A DNA stretch of 64,000 nt from Sophora flavescens (taxonomy: Eukaryota > Streptophyta > Magnoliopsida > Fabales > Fabaceae): contig CM061062.1 of NCBI GenBank assembly GCA_030762895.1, positions 2,937,001-3,001,000 on the forward strand. Reading direction: 5' to 3'. Shown piece after piece: positions 1 to 9,690 of this stretch. Numbering within the stretch: the stretch's first letter is position 1; the number at the start of each line of letters is the position of its first letter. The translations under genes and the position numbers were made by a program. The notes beneath the pieces were generated by a model. The model was not told the DNA's origin, did not search any database, and was given only the letters and a program-made list of their open reading frames with translations.

Positions 1-68
1 AGTTTTTGTGACTTGCAATTGTTGTCACTAACCACGATTGTTTCTAGCCGAGCCACTGGTGCAAACAC

Positions 69-705
69 TTATTGGTAGTCTATTCCAGGTTTCTGTAGGA
101 ATCCCTTGGCCACTAACCTGGCCTTGTGCTTTGCAACTGTACCATCAGGTTTCATCTTGACTCTATACACCCACTTCACTGCTATGGATCTTTTCTGATG
201 AGGTAATTCCACCAGTTCCCAAGTATGATTCCTTTCGATTGAACTCAGCTCCTCTTTCATAGCTTCAACCCATTTTTTATCAGCAATTGCCTCCTCAAAA
301 GTTACTTATGATGTTTCATGAAGGAGTGCTAAATATACCAAGTCTCCTCTGTGTTGACAAAGATTATCTGGTACAATCTCATAGTCATTTAACCTTAGAG
401 GTGGCTGTCTAGTCCTCTGAGGTTTCTGAGATTGAGTTACCTGTAATGGTTCTGACTAAGTGACCTGCTCATCATGCAGATTCATCACTACACTGCTGTT
501 GGAATTGCCTTGCTCCCAGTCCCACCATCTGGTCTCATCAATGATCACATCCCTGCTCACCATATAACTTTCTTATTCCTTGGATCATAGAGCTTGTAGG
601 CTCCTGTTGGATGATATCCAAGGAAGATCATTTGCTAACTTCTATCATCCAGCTTCCTTCTCATTTGTTCTGCCACATGCTTGAAGCATAGAGAACCAAA
701 TACTC
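69..705 (-). pseudogene. Copia integrase C-terminus and RT N-terminus (broken)
   Basis: Minus-strand translation first gives the Copia integrase C-terminal region (residues like LNKCPTKNL..TPEEAWTGRKPNVSQLRVFGS, about 823-635), then a stop and a short gap. At 260-69 follows the start of the RT domain (NHTWELVELP...IAVKWVYRVKMKPDGTVAKHKARLVAKGF). These segments are colinear in Copia pol but separated here by stops, so the reading frame is interrupted. The rest of RT lies left of the window. Confidence 0.8.
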
Positions 706-1990
706 TTAGTTGAGACACATTAGGCTTCCTCCCTGTCCAAGCCTCTTCAGGTGTGATTTCTTCAAGGTTCTTTGTAGGACATTTATTAAGAATGAAGGTT
801 GCTGTTGAGATTGCTTCTCCCATAGATTCTTTGGTAGCTTTCTGCTCTTTAACATGCTCCTTGCCATATTCAATATGGTCCTATTTCTCCTCTCAGCAAT
901 TCCATTGTGTTGAGGAGTATATGGAGCTATCACTTCATGCACTATGCTAGCTTCTTCACAGAATTTTTGGAATTCATTGGAGACATATTCCCCACCACCA
1001 TCAGTCCTTATCACCTTTAGTTTTTCTCCACTTTGTTTTTCCACCATCAATACAAACTTTTTGAATATAGGCAGCACTTCATTCTTTCTTTTGATAAGAT
1101 AAACCCATAACATTCTAGTGTATTCATCAATGAATGACACAAAGTAACTATTACCTCCAAGGGAGTGAACCTCAAATGGTCCACATACATCTGAATAGAT
1201 CACTTCCAGTTTGCTTTCTGATCTATGAGGAGCTTTGTGCTTGAACACTTTTCTTGGCTGCTTGCTAATACAATAGTCATCGCATACATGCTTTGGCTGA
1301 TTCACTTGTGGAAGGCCTTGAGCCATACCCTTTTTCTGCAACAAGTCCAGACTTCTGAAATTTAAGTGCCCGAATCTGTAATGCCACAACCAGTTTGCAT
1401 CATTTACCTCTGCACCAAAGCACTTCTTTTCACACACTTGGATTCCAATCTTGAAAGTCCTATTCTTTGACAAAGGAGCTTTCAGGATTAGTCTCTTCTG
1501 AGCATCAAACACCTTCATTTGATTCTGCTGCAGGTTCATGGAATAGCCTTTTTCAACCAATTGTCCCAAGCTCAACAGATTATTCTTCATCCAAGGCATA
1601 TAAAGAACATCTGTTATCCAAGCCTGCACACCATCTTTTCTTTGTATCAGCACCTTTCCTGCTCCTTCTGCTGTGATCACTAAGTTATCAGCAAACCTCA
1701 CCTTTCTCCTTACGTTTTCATCCAGGCCAACAAACCATTCTTTTCTGCCAGACATGTGGTTTGAACATCCAGTGTCCAAGTACCATTGATTATCTGAATC
1801 ATTCTCAATTTTGGTAGTCACCATGAGCAACACATTATCATCAGAGTCTGAATTCCCATCTTGTGCCAGTTGTGTTTCTTCATCTTTCTCTACCTTCTTG
1901 TTTCTACATTCATCTGCGAAATGGCCATATCTTTGGCAGTTGTAGCACTTGATATTTTTCTTGTTGAATCTCTTCTTGCCACCCTTTTTG
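706..1990 (-). pseudogene. Copia gag zinc knuckle, protease and integrase
   Basis: The frame is open from the gag zinc knuckle (CYNCQRYGHFADEC, about 1950) through the protease motif YLDTGCSNHMSG (about 1770) into integrase. Integrase shows the HHCC zinc region (HYRFGHL...CDDYC) and catalytic D,D,E neighbourhoods: YSDVCGPF, RTDGGGEY and TPQHNGIAERRNRT with its E. No ATG begins this frame. It would be made as part of a gag-pol polyprotein, but the join to gag upstream is lost between about 2150 and 2218, where a stop and a short GC-rich tandem insertion interrupt it. In the cell these domains would process the polyprotein and insert the cDNA. The domain calls are firm; activity is doubtful. 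Confidence 0.85.
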
Positions 1991-2217
1991 TTGCCTTTGG
2001 AATTCTTGTTTTTGTTTTCATTGTTGTTGTGATCAGAGGCATTACTAATACCATCATCTGAGCCCCTCCACTTCTGATTTTTCCACTTCTCTTTCCCCTT
2101 CTTGTTCTTGTTCCAAGAACTTCCCCTTTTGATGTTAGTCTGTGCCTGTAGTGCCTAAAGTGCCTCGTAGTGCCTCGTGACGTGAACTTTGTCACTGCAC
2201 CTCTCATTCAATCTCTG

Positions 2218-2814
2218 CTAATGAGCCTCAAGTGAGTTCTGCAATTCTTCTATCTTCATCTTTTCAAGGTCCTTTGATTCTTTGATTGCCACCACAATGT
2301 GGTCAAAACGAGGAGTCAATGACCTCAACACCTTCTCAACAACCTGTTGATCAGAAATCGTCTCCTTACAAGCCTTCATCGAGTTGATTAGGGCCTGCAT
2401 CCTGTTAAAGAATTCTGCCACATTTTCTTGCTGAGTCATTAATAGCATTTCATACTGCCTTCTAAGAGATTGCAACTTCACCTTTTTTACCTTGTCACCA
2501 TCTCCATAGGCACCACTAAGAATATCCCAAGCCTCTTTGGAAGTCTTGGCCAAGGACATCTTCTCAAAATTAGGAGGATCAACACATTGGTGGATCAAGA
2601 AGAGAGCTTTATTATCCCTTTTCTTGACCTCCTTAATGGCTGATTCATGTGCCTTTGATGCTCCTTCTTCTTGGATTCCGTTCTTCACCAAATCAAGCAC
2701 TTCTTGGAATCCAAAGATGACTTCCATCTTTCTACTCCAGTGATCAAATTTCTTGCCATCAAGCATGGGCAAGTTGGCAGGGAACGAGCCATTTGACCCG
2801 GTCATCTTTGTCAC
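2218..2814 (-). CDS. Copia gag, N-terminal part (198 aa)
   Basis: This is the nucleocapsid-precursor part of the left-edge Copia element. Residues about 15-30 (LPMLDGKKFDHWSRKMEVIF) and the following helix-rich stretch match the plant Copia gag family (UBN2/DUF4219 type), including SKEAWDILSGAYG and VVEKVLRSLTPRFDHIV. The ATG lies shortly inside the primer-binding site, as expected. The frame ends at a stop after residue 198, where functional relatives continue to the zinc knuckle, so the protein is cut short. The knuckle itself is found in the next open stretch at about 1950. Confidence 0.85.
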   Translation of the reverse strand: MTKMTGSNGSFPANLPMLDGKKFDHWSRKMEVIFGFQEVLDLVKNGIQEEGASKAHESAIKEVKKRDNKALFLIHQCVDPPNFEKMSLAKTSKEAWDILSGAYGDGDKVKKVKLQSLRRQYEMLLMTQQENVAEFFNRMQALINSMKACKETISDQQVVEKVLRSLTPRFDHIVVAIKESKDLEKMKIEELQNSLEAH

Positions 2815-2898
2815 TCGAAAACGGCTCCTTCTTGCTTGCAGCGCAGCTTCTCAACTTTTCTTACACAGGTCCCTTTAGTCTGTGCTCTAGATACCAAC

Positions 2899-3183
2899 TG
2901 TTGGAACCAGTTTATCACTCAACAAGTTCCTCACTAATCACTCAAGAATTGAGAAAAGCAATAAGAGAAAATAGAAGAGTAGAAGAGAGAAGGCAATAGA
3001 ATTCTGAAAAATTCTTCACACACTCACTGCACTTTTTTTCATTCACATACCAGGTATTTATATACTTGTAGACTAGTCCCACATGGACTAAGTCAGCTCA
3101 ACAAACTAACCACCTTCACAACTAACATACTAACTGAAATTAACCAACTTCTTAACAGGTTGAACCTCTCACCATTGATAACA
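2899..3183 (-). repeat. LTR of left-edge Copia element (5' LTR on minus strand)
   Basis: The 285-bp repeat runs TGTTATCAATGG...GGTTCCAACA on the minus strand, giving TG...CA ends. It abuts the primer site at 2898. It is called as the 5' LTR from its position; the partner LTR is outside the window. Confidence 0.75.
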
Positions 3184-3432
3184 CAGGGACATAAGCTACA
3201 ATGTTTCCAAAAAGCAAGGACACAAGACTTAACCACAATAGCCATTGAACCATAGTGTCTTTAGCTATATATCAATCAAATAAAATTTCCTCCAGTAATC
3301 AGAGCCCTTCTAATGTAAAAATAATACTAACGAGTTCTATTTTGTCACTTTTCATTCTTAACGTTTTCTCTAATTTGTGCCATTTGCGCATCCGAACAAC
3401 GTCAACAACGATGCCTTATTGTTATTGATGTC
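3184..3432. other. AT-rich intergenic sequence
   Basis: No coding signal or recognisable repeat was seen between the Copia LTR and the Harbinger remnant. Confidence 0.5.
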
Positions 3433-4530
3433 CTATACCATGCTCTCCTTGTATTGTCGTGCCTTCGTGAAATAGTCTTGAAAAGAGTCTATATGTGACA
3501 TGTTGTATCCTAATGAAGTTATGAGTAGTGCACCAAGTCTATGAACTTGCCTTTGTCTTCTTATTGGATAATTGACATTTATTTTAAAATGGGAAATCTT
3601 GCCTTCAATACTCCGAAGCACCTCTAAATTAAATACATTTAGTAATGAAGATTGTCTGTAATTAAACAATTCATGCTTGCCCCTTTGTCGACTTTGTCCA
3701 CGATATAATTTTGTAAATCGTATCTTTGGCCACAATGTGGAGTAAGATATGCATGCATATTAGGATAATCAGAATCAATAAGATAAAATCAATCTATCAA
3801 AAGACAAATAAAAACTTTCATAAAATTCTTATCAAAGAAAAAAGAAAAAAAGAGAACTTTCATAAGATAACATAAATGATAATGAAATATCATTTTAATA
3901 AAAAATATTTTAATTTGTTGATATACCTAGCTCCATGAGGCTTAGGAAAATTGTTTTTGGGCTACAACATATATGTGTGCCATCAATAGCACCATTGTAG
4001 TCTTAGAATCTAAACACACAATTTTAAATTAAAAAATTCATTAACTAAAATACAATAAAATTAGAAGTAAATGCTTACCTTAAAATGTGGAAAGTATTTT
4101 TTTATTGTCCCAAGTGCGTTGTGAGTACTCATTTTATTTCTATAAGTCTCATGACTGTTGTGCCCAACACGCATACAAGTTACAACTCTAACTACTCTTC
4201 TAAACCATTTGCTTATAGTTTGAAGAGAATGTTGAAAACAGTTTGCAACAATTCTGGGGCGCAGGCTAACAGAATTTGATCATGAACATTGCCAATACTT
4301 CCTCTACCCTCACTCTGTTATCATCCTTCAAATTTGCCACAATTTTAAAGCATCATAGAAGTTTAAAAAAAAAAAATACACGTTTCTCCATTCGAAAACT
4401 ATCGTAACATCTAGCTTCATGGCCAACCAAAACTTCCAGTGTATACATCCTTCCTGTCTGCATAGAAGTTCTACATCCTTCATGTTCCATGGTCAATTGA
4501 ATCATAACTAAGTCTCTTAAATCATGGGCC
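3433..4530 (-). pseudogene. PIF/Harbinger transposase remnant
   Basis: Minus-strand translation in several frames gives conserved blocks of plant PIF/Harbinger transposases in the right order. About 4390-4520 gives TSMQTGRMYTLEVLVGHEAR and the RMEKRVF motif. About 4180-4260 gives a degenerate block around the QERFQ-type helix. About 3930-4010 gives GAIDGTHI, which carries the second catalytic D. About 3590-3735 gives the ELFNYRQSSLLNV block near the third acidic residue. Stops and frameshifts separate all of them. The enzyme class cuts and pastes DNA with a TTA/TAA target; this copy cannot make a protein. The region between blocks is AT-rich filler, so the outer limits are approximate. Confidence 0.7.
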
Positions 4531-5416
4531 AACTCAGCTTAAAAAAAAGAATTATCTTTACAATCATCTAGGACATATTAATCTTCTCAAAAGTTCAACA
4601 CACATTACACATTAACAATAAACTATTAAAATATGAAAGATAACATAATTCTAGTAATCTTAATAACTTTAGTTATATTGATAAGCATAATAAGGTTATA
4701 CAGTTTAGGCAAAATGGGTTGAATTGCCTCATACATTTTTTTCCCTTTTCACATTGTTTCTATAAATTTTAAAATTTTCAAATAAGTCATGTATGTTATG
4801 TTTTGTTGACACGAAACTTATTTCCGTCAATTCGTACATGACACTGTCAGTTTTAAGACTAACATGAAAGACGAAACATAACACATTGGACCAAAATTGA
4901 TGAGTAATGAAAGGAAACATACATTTTTATTTTATTTTATTTTTCATTGTAGTCCTATAACTTATGTTCAGTTTTCCATATTAGTCCTTTCCGTCAATTC
5001 TTTCTTGACGATATCAATTTTAGGACTAACGTGATGACGAGACATAACGTATAAGACCGAAATGCAAAAAAATATATATATATATAGGACCAAAGTAAAA
5101 AATTAAAAACATCAATGACCGATCAATCTATTTTGCCATCAGTGTATATGTATTAGATAAAATCTTAAAGTCAAAATGACATGAAATAACAATTCTTTGT
5201 TGAGAAGTAGCTTCAAACTGAAGCGGGGATAAATCGTGTATTTATAAAATTTAAAATATTTTCGCAAATAAAATGTTTATAAGAATCTTTATTGTTTCCT
5301 TTGAGCACAAAAGCAAGTAAATGGATTATTTAAGAAAAACATAGAATCACTTTATAGTAGAAGTAGAAAAAGATCACTATACAATAGAAGTAAAAGAATG
5401 ATCACTATACAATAGA
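4531..5416. other. AT-rich intergenic sequence
   Basis: No gene is seen. It contains two related stretches (about 4690-4900 and 4930-5110) with similar order of motifs (a 'ttttcattgt...cgtcaatt...ttgacgat/acatgacact...gacga' theme), suggesting an old diverged repeat. Nothing can be named. Confidence 0.4.
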
Positions 5417-5731
5417 AGTAGAAGTAGGGATGATAATTTGGACCCTATCCTATGGGTACCCGTAAAAATAATCGACAACGAGTTAGATAAATACTTGTTT
5501 TATGGGTATGAGTTCGGGTCTAGGTAATTACCCGCAAAAAAGAGGGTATGAGTGCAGGTACGAGTACTCTAGTACCCATCCCGCACTTGTATATATATAT
5601 ATATATAATTATAATTATAATTATATATGGCTTTTTCCTCTGTTATTCTGCTTCTGTGCGGGCTTGCTAGTGCAGTGGTTGGATTGGTCATGATATTGGG
5701 CTGGTATCCTGGCTTTCTGGTCTGATGTGAG

Positions 5732-6650
5732 TAGAGTTGGGGTATATAGACTTGGGTCCGCGGATAATCCATTTAACCTGCAGTCCATGCAGATTTGGGC
5801 TTGATAAAATATGAGTCCATTTAATTGCGGGTTTTTTGGGTCTGATTCATTTAACCCGCAGGTTTAATGGACTCGGTCCACGGATTTGCTGACCTATCTG
5901 CGGACTGATATATTTTTAATTAAAAATAAGAAACTAACTATATTGGGCCAAAAAATGGGACCAAACAGCCCATCTCATGTTTTATCTAACTCACCTCACC
6001 TCGCCTTACTCATTTCTCAAAACCATAGATTACTGTCTAAGCAATATATATAAGATGAAAGCGACTAGAATATTTTATTGTTTATTTAATTCTGTAATAT
6101 ATATATGATATGATTAATGACGCCATATCGAACTTACTGGGTGAAACATAGTAGCCAAGTAACCTTAGCAGTCTAAATCCCATTGCAGTGCGTGTTTATA
6201 TGTATCTACCTTCTTTTGTGCATGCGTGTAAATGTATTGTAGATCAATTCATTATGTGCCTTGAAACATAACTCATGCAGTCCTCGAGCTCTCGCTGAAA
6301 ATATCTCCAGATTCCAAGGCATTCCAGCCGATCAACAACCCAGATGCGTTCAAACAAATCCACCGGGTACACATTTGGAACTGGTGGTAAAATAAATAAA
6401 TTGTAATTCTTGGATATAATATTAATTTGGTTTGGTAAGTACTTTGGATTTAATGTTTATTTGATTTATTTTTTTTATAGAAGTCATTATTTGTTTTTGA
6501 TGTTTGAATAAAAAAATAGGTGATGAGTCCTTCGGACCGGCAGTTAACTCTGTTTTTCAAAGTCCATTTATCATACAGGTTTTTCGATTCGATCTATTTT
6601 AATACAGACTGAAGTTAAACGAAACGAAGCGGTCCGCATACCCACCTCTA
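5732..6650. mobile_element. hAT-like non-autonomous element nested in the LINE
   Basis: It begins TAGAGTTGGGGTATA and ends ...TACCCACCTCTA, with subterminal GGTCCGCGG/CGGTCCGC repeats. It is bounded by a perfect 8-bp duplication, GATGTGAG, at 5724-5731 and 6651-6658. Removing 5732-6650 plus one duplicate rejoins the LINE 3' UTR smoothly. The 919 bp have no transposase frame; the interior is repeats of a CCGC/TGGACTC type near the left end and AT-rich sequence near the right. Confidence 0.75.
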
Positions 6651-6793
6651 GATGTGAGGAGCTGGTGTTTTGGTGCCTCCTGTGTATTTTGTTGTCTTTA
6701 GTAGTTTCCTAGATAATTGTTGTATTTAGTTGGAGTTTGGAAGAGTTTATTTAAGCTTCTTTTGACTTATCTGATGACATAAGTTTTTATGCA

Positions 6794-7041
6794 GTGTGTT
6801 TGGCAGAGCTTATAAAAATAACTTATGACATCCCATAAGGAGTTTTTGACTTATTTTCATAAGTTACTGGGAGAAGCTTATGGAATTATCGTAAGAGCTT
6901 ATGCACTAAACACCCTCTGCGTGTTTTTTACTATTCGAATCCTCTCATACCCCTTTTCTTTAAGCACTTATGACATAAGCTCTCATGCAATAAGATCTTA
7001 TGTGATAAGTTCTTAATTAAGTTGTTTACCCAAACGCACCC
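6794..7041. repeat. MITE-like foldback sequence
   Basis: The left arm (GTGTTTGGCAGAGCTTAT) and the reverse complement of the right arm (GGTGCGTTTGGGTAAAC) share the GTTTGG core. The interior is rich in repeated ACTTATGA/TCATAAGT words in both orientations. Limits and TSD are not certain. Confidence 0.45.
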
Positions 7042-7642
7042 TTAGTTGACTGCCTTTATGTTTTTTATTATGGTTTATGCTTTAGGACCACTGTCAATGG
7101 TACATAGACTTTTTCTTCTTCCTTCCTCGATATATATTATACGGGTTGGAGTATCCCTAATACTATCAATCAATATACTTTTTTGTTTATCAAAAAAAAA
7201 AATTATATATTAATTTTTAAGAATAAAATTAATGTAAAAGTTCTAAACCTAGGACTCTTCAGTGTCTTTTTTTCCCTTTCCAGACTTACAAGTTCATAAA
7301 TTTATTATTTTGGATGTTTATTGAGATATTTACTCGTTTAGGATGTTTTAGATGTTTTTATCTAGTTTAATACTTTGGTTTGCAATGTTTCATTATTATA
7401 GTAGAAAGATCTTTGGAAGGTTTTTCAATTGAGTTATAATGTTTTTTATGTTATTTATTGTTTTTTCTTAGTTAAAGTGCTGGTAACGGGTATGGGTATG
7501 GTACCTAGGTACCCAGAAAGTATGGATAAGGATACTAAAGTTGTTACTCACACGGGTATGAGTCTTTTTTTCAAATACGGGTATAGGACAGATAGTATAA
7601 TACCCTACCCAAACCCTATCCATTGCCATCCCTAACTAGAAG

Positions 7643-8289
7643 AATGATCCACTTTATAAAATTCAATTTTGTAATATCAACACATCAAAAAAAAAAAGCC
7701 AGGACATATACAATTTCCATTGTGGAAAATGCATTATAGGAAAGTAATAGGATTAAATTGTGATACACTATTTTGTATCATCATTCAATTATATACAATT
7801 ATATTATTAAAATTATTTTGCTCTTACAATAATTATTCCAAAAATCATAAATAAAGTGCAATATGATCAATGTAAAATTTTTACCCTTGCTGTACATCAA
7901 AATTAAACTCGAAGAAATATACAAATTATTCCAATTTATATTATAGTCTCCTTTAACTATTTTTTGTTTTTATTACATTAAGTTAAATAATCTGAACCAT
8001 TCGATTACATGAAAGTGAAATCAAATGGTTCGGGGATTACGCATGAACAAATCCATCCTAATTCCTATGTATATAAATTAAAAGTGTTGAGATTTAAATC
8101 GATGAAAAAAAAAATCATAAATGATCCAAAAAAATCAAAAATTGATAAAAATTGAAATTATTTAGATTTTTTGGATAATTCTTTTGAAAACTTTCGGTTT
8201 TCGATTTGTGTTTCCGAAACCGAACCCATCGAAACCGAATCGAAATTTTATAATAAAAAAAAGAGACCCTAAGCCCCTCATCGTAGTAT
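7643..8289. other. AT-rich sequence, no gene seen
   Basis: This is low-complexity AT sequence. At 8195-8250 there is a cluster of AACCGAA/TTCGGTTT words in both orientations like the ends of some plant hAT elements. Similar words recur at 9525-9690, but I could not pair them as clean termini. Confidence 0.4.
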
Positions 8290-8535
8290 CAGACAGACCC
8301 TAAGCCCCTAATCGTCACTGTCACACGCGCTACCGCTCTCTTCTCGTCGTCGCGCCTCCGTCCCCTCGCAGCCGAGCCTCCGCCCCCGCGCCGCCGAGCC
8401 CCAACGTCTCCCTTTCCCTGACCGCTGCGTTTTCGATCTGCTTCGTATCTGTAAGAATTTACCGCGTTTTCGTCTTGCTTCGTCTCCCTCGGTTCGAATC
8501 TTCTGCGTTGGTGTGGACAAAAGCAAGAGCTAGGT
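8290..8535 (+). promoter_or_regulatory. CpG-rich leader-like block ending in a splice-donor-like site
   Basis: In an otherwise AT-rich region this block is strongly GC- and CpG-rich, with pyrimidine-rich CTCCGTCCCCTC-type sequence as in many plant 5' untranslated exons. It ends in GAGCTAG followed by gtatgaat, a good donor consensus. No conserved protein was recognised in any frame. It may be the first exon of the gene at 11522, of another transcript, or a captured exon within a transposon. The role is inferred only from composition and the splice-like site. Confidence 0.35.
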
Positions 8536-9690
8536 ATGAATTTATCATTCTCTCTCAAGCTATCTATGATTACGGTTCTTATGAAGAATTCGAATTCGTG
8601 TTGAGTCTTTAATCTGAAATTTTGATCTTCATTTCTTAATGATCTTGTTACAAATTTTGGTACTTGCCAGTACTTTTCTGGGTTCTTGTCAATTTTTTCT
8701 GGGCAGCGACAAATTGCTTTTTCATACAAATCTGGAAATATGGATACAATTATGATACTGGATATACAACAACTACGGGAGATTAATCCCAGTAATGCAA
8801 TTATGGAGAGTTTGGTCTGTAACAGTAATGGAAATAATGGGAATGTATTTTTGCAGTGAGTTTTTGATTTGCAAGGTGCAAGGTCCTGATTAATGAAGTT
8901 AGGGGAAGCATTGGAGATTTTGCGTCTGGGCAGAAAATTTGGAGTAAACTGTGTTACACTATTCTATTGTTGATGAGTGAAGTCTGGGAGCAAATATACA
9001 TCCTATACTATAGACTACTAATAACAAGCCATAGCAGTATGGAAAACTTGAAGGAGCACATTGTGTAGGCCGCACAGTCCACACCCACCAGCCTAAAAAA
9101 CACAGATTGGTCGAATTGTTGAAGCATGAGCACAACACAATCACAAACCAAATCACCAAGATAAAACTATCAGTTCACTTCAAGGAACTGACCTCACTTT
9201 GTAACTTTTTCTTCCATGATCCAAAAGAAATATGACTAGCTGCAGCAAGACCATAGGCGCTCCCCTCTATTGCATTTAATAGCAGATAGCAGTCCCTTTA
9301 GCCTAGCATAGATAGAGTTTTGTTATGAATACTTACTAGTTTTCATTGCGATACTTATTATGATGACACAATAGTCTTTGCTATGAATGTACTGGTCTGT
9401 AAGTTGTCACAATTGATTTCTTCTTGCTATGAGTTATTCTTTGAACGAAAAATAACGGAAATTACTTCTCTAAATATTGTTAAGTCTTGCTGGAAATTAC
9501 TTTTCTATATATGTTAAAAATCGAATCAACTGAACCGATCCAAACCGCGTTTAAACGGATTCGGATCAGATCGGATTATTTAAGGAGGTCAGCCAAACTA
9601 AACCGAACCGCATGCTCTTTTTATCTTTGGATCGGATGACTTTTTGCCTCAAAACCGATCCAAACCGAACCGCGAACACCCCTAATTGTG
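8536..9690. other. Mixed intergenic sequence with an exon-like minus-strand scrap
   Basis: Most shows no coding signal. At about 9180-9290 the minus strand reads an acceptor-like 'tgcaatag', then an open stretch (GSAYGLAAASHISFGSWKKK), then a donor-like AAG/gtcagt, which could be a captured exon. I do not recognise its source. 9525-9690 carries AACCGAACCG-type repeats ending GAACACCCCTAA, like hAT ends. Confidence 0.3.

Larger units (their letters stand above)
1..3183 (-). mobile_element. Ty1/copia retrotransposon, 5' portion, truncated by window edge
   Basis: Reading on the minus strand, the order is LTR (2899-3183), primer-binding site, gag, zinc knuckle, aspartic protease, integrase and the N-terminus of reverse transcriptase, which runs off the left edge. 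That order (integrase before RT) defines Ty1/copia. The primer site just inside the LTR reads TGGTATCTAGAGC on the minus strand, a variant of the usual tRNA-Met complement TGGTATCAGAGC. The gag/pol junction and the integrase/RT region carry stops and frame breaks, so this copy is probably dead. The 3' LTR is outside the window, so its age cannot be judged. Confidence 0.9.
5629..7200 (+). mobile_element. 5'-truncated L1-type LINE with poly(A) end
   Basis: The right end is a plant LINE-like 3' UTR (GGTTGGAGTATCCC..., 'ttgtttatc') ending in a run of A at 7191-7200. The 10-bp sequence AATTATATAT occurs immediately before the 5' end (5619-5628) and immediately after the poly(A) (7201-7210). This is the target-primed reverse transcription signature, and it also fixes the plus orientation. 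No ORF remains: only a few hundred bp of 3' UTR are original, because a hAT-like element and a MITE-like sequence were inserted later. Confidence 0.7.
5425..7634. mobile_element. hAT-like non-autonomous element, host of a LINE
   Basis: The ends form an imperfect inverted repeat: TAGGGATGATAAT on the left and, reverse-complemented, TAGGGATGGCAATGG on the right. They are followed inward by GTACCC/GGGTATG-rich subterminal sequence on both sides. Flanking 8-mers AGTAGAAG (5417-5424) and ACTAGAAG (7635-7642) agree at 7 of 8 positions, fitting a hAT 8-bp TSD. Most of the 2210-bp length is a later LINE insertion. No transposase is present. The superfamily is inferred from TSD length and end structure. 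Confidence 0.55.

Noticed and set aside
8289..8729. 146-codon minus-strand frame rich in Arg/Gly
   Set aside because: Low-complexity translation of a GC-rich leader-like block; the plus-strand splice-like donor argues for the other strand.
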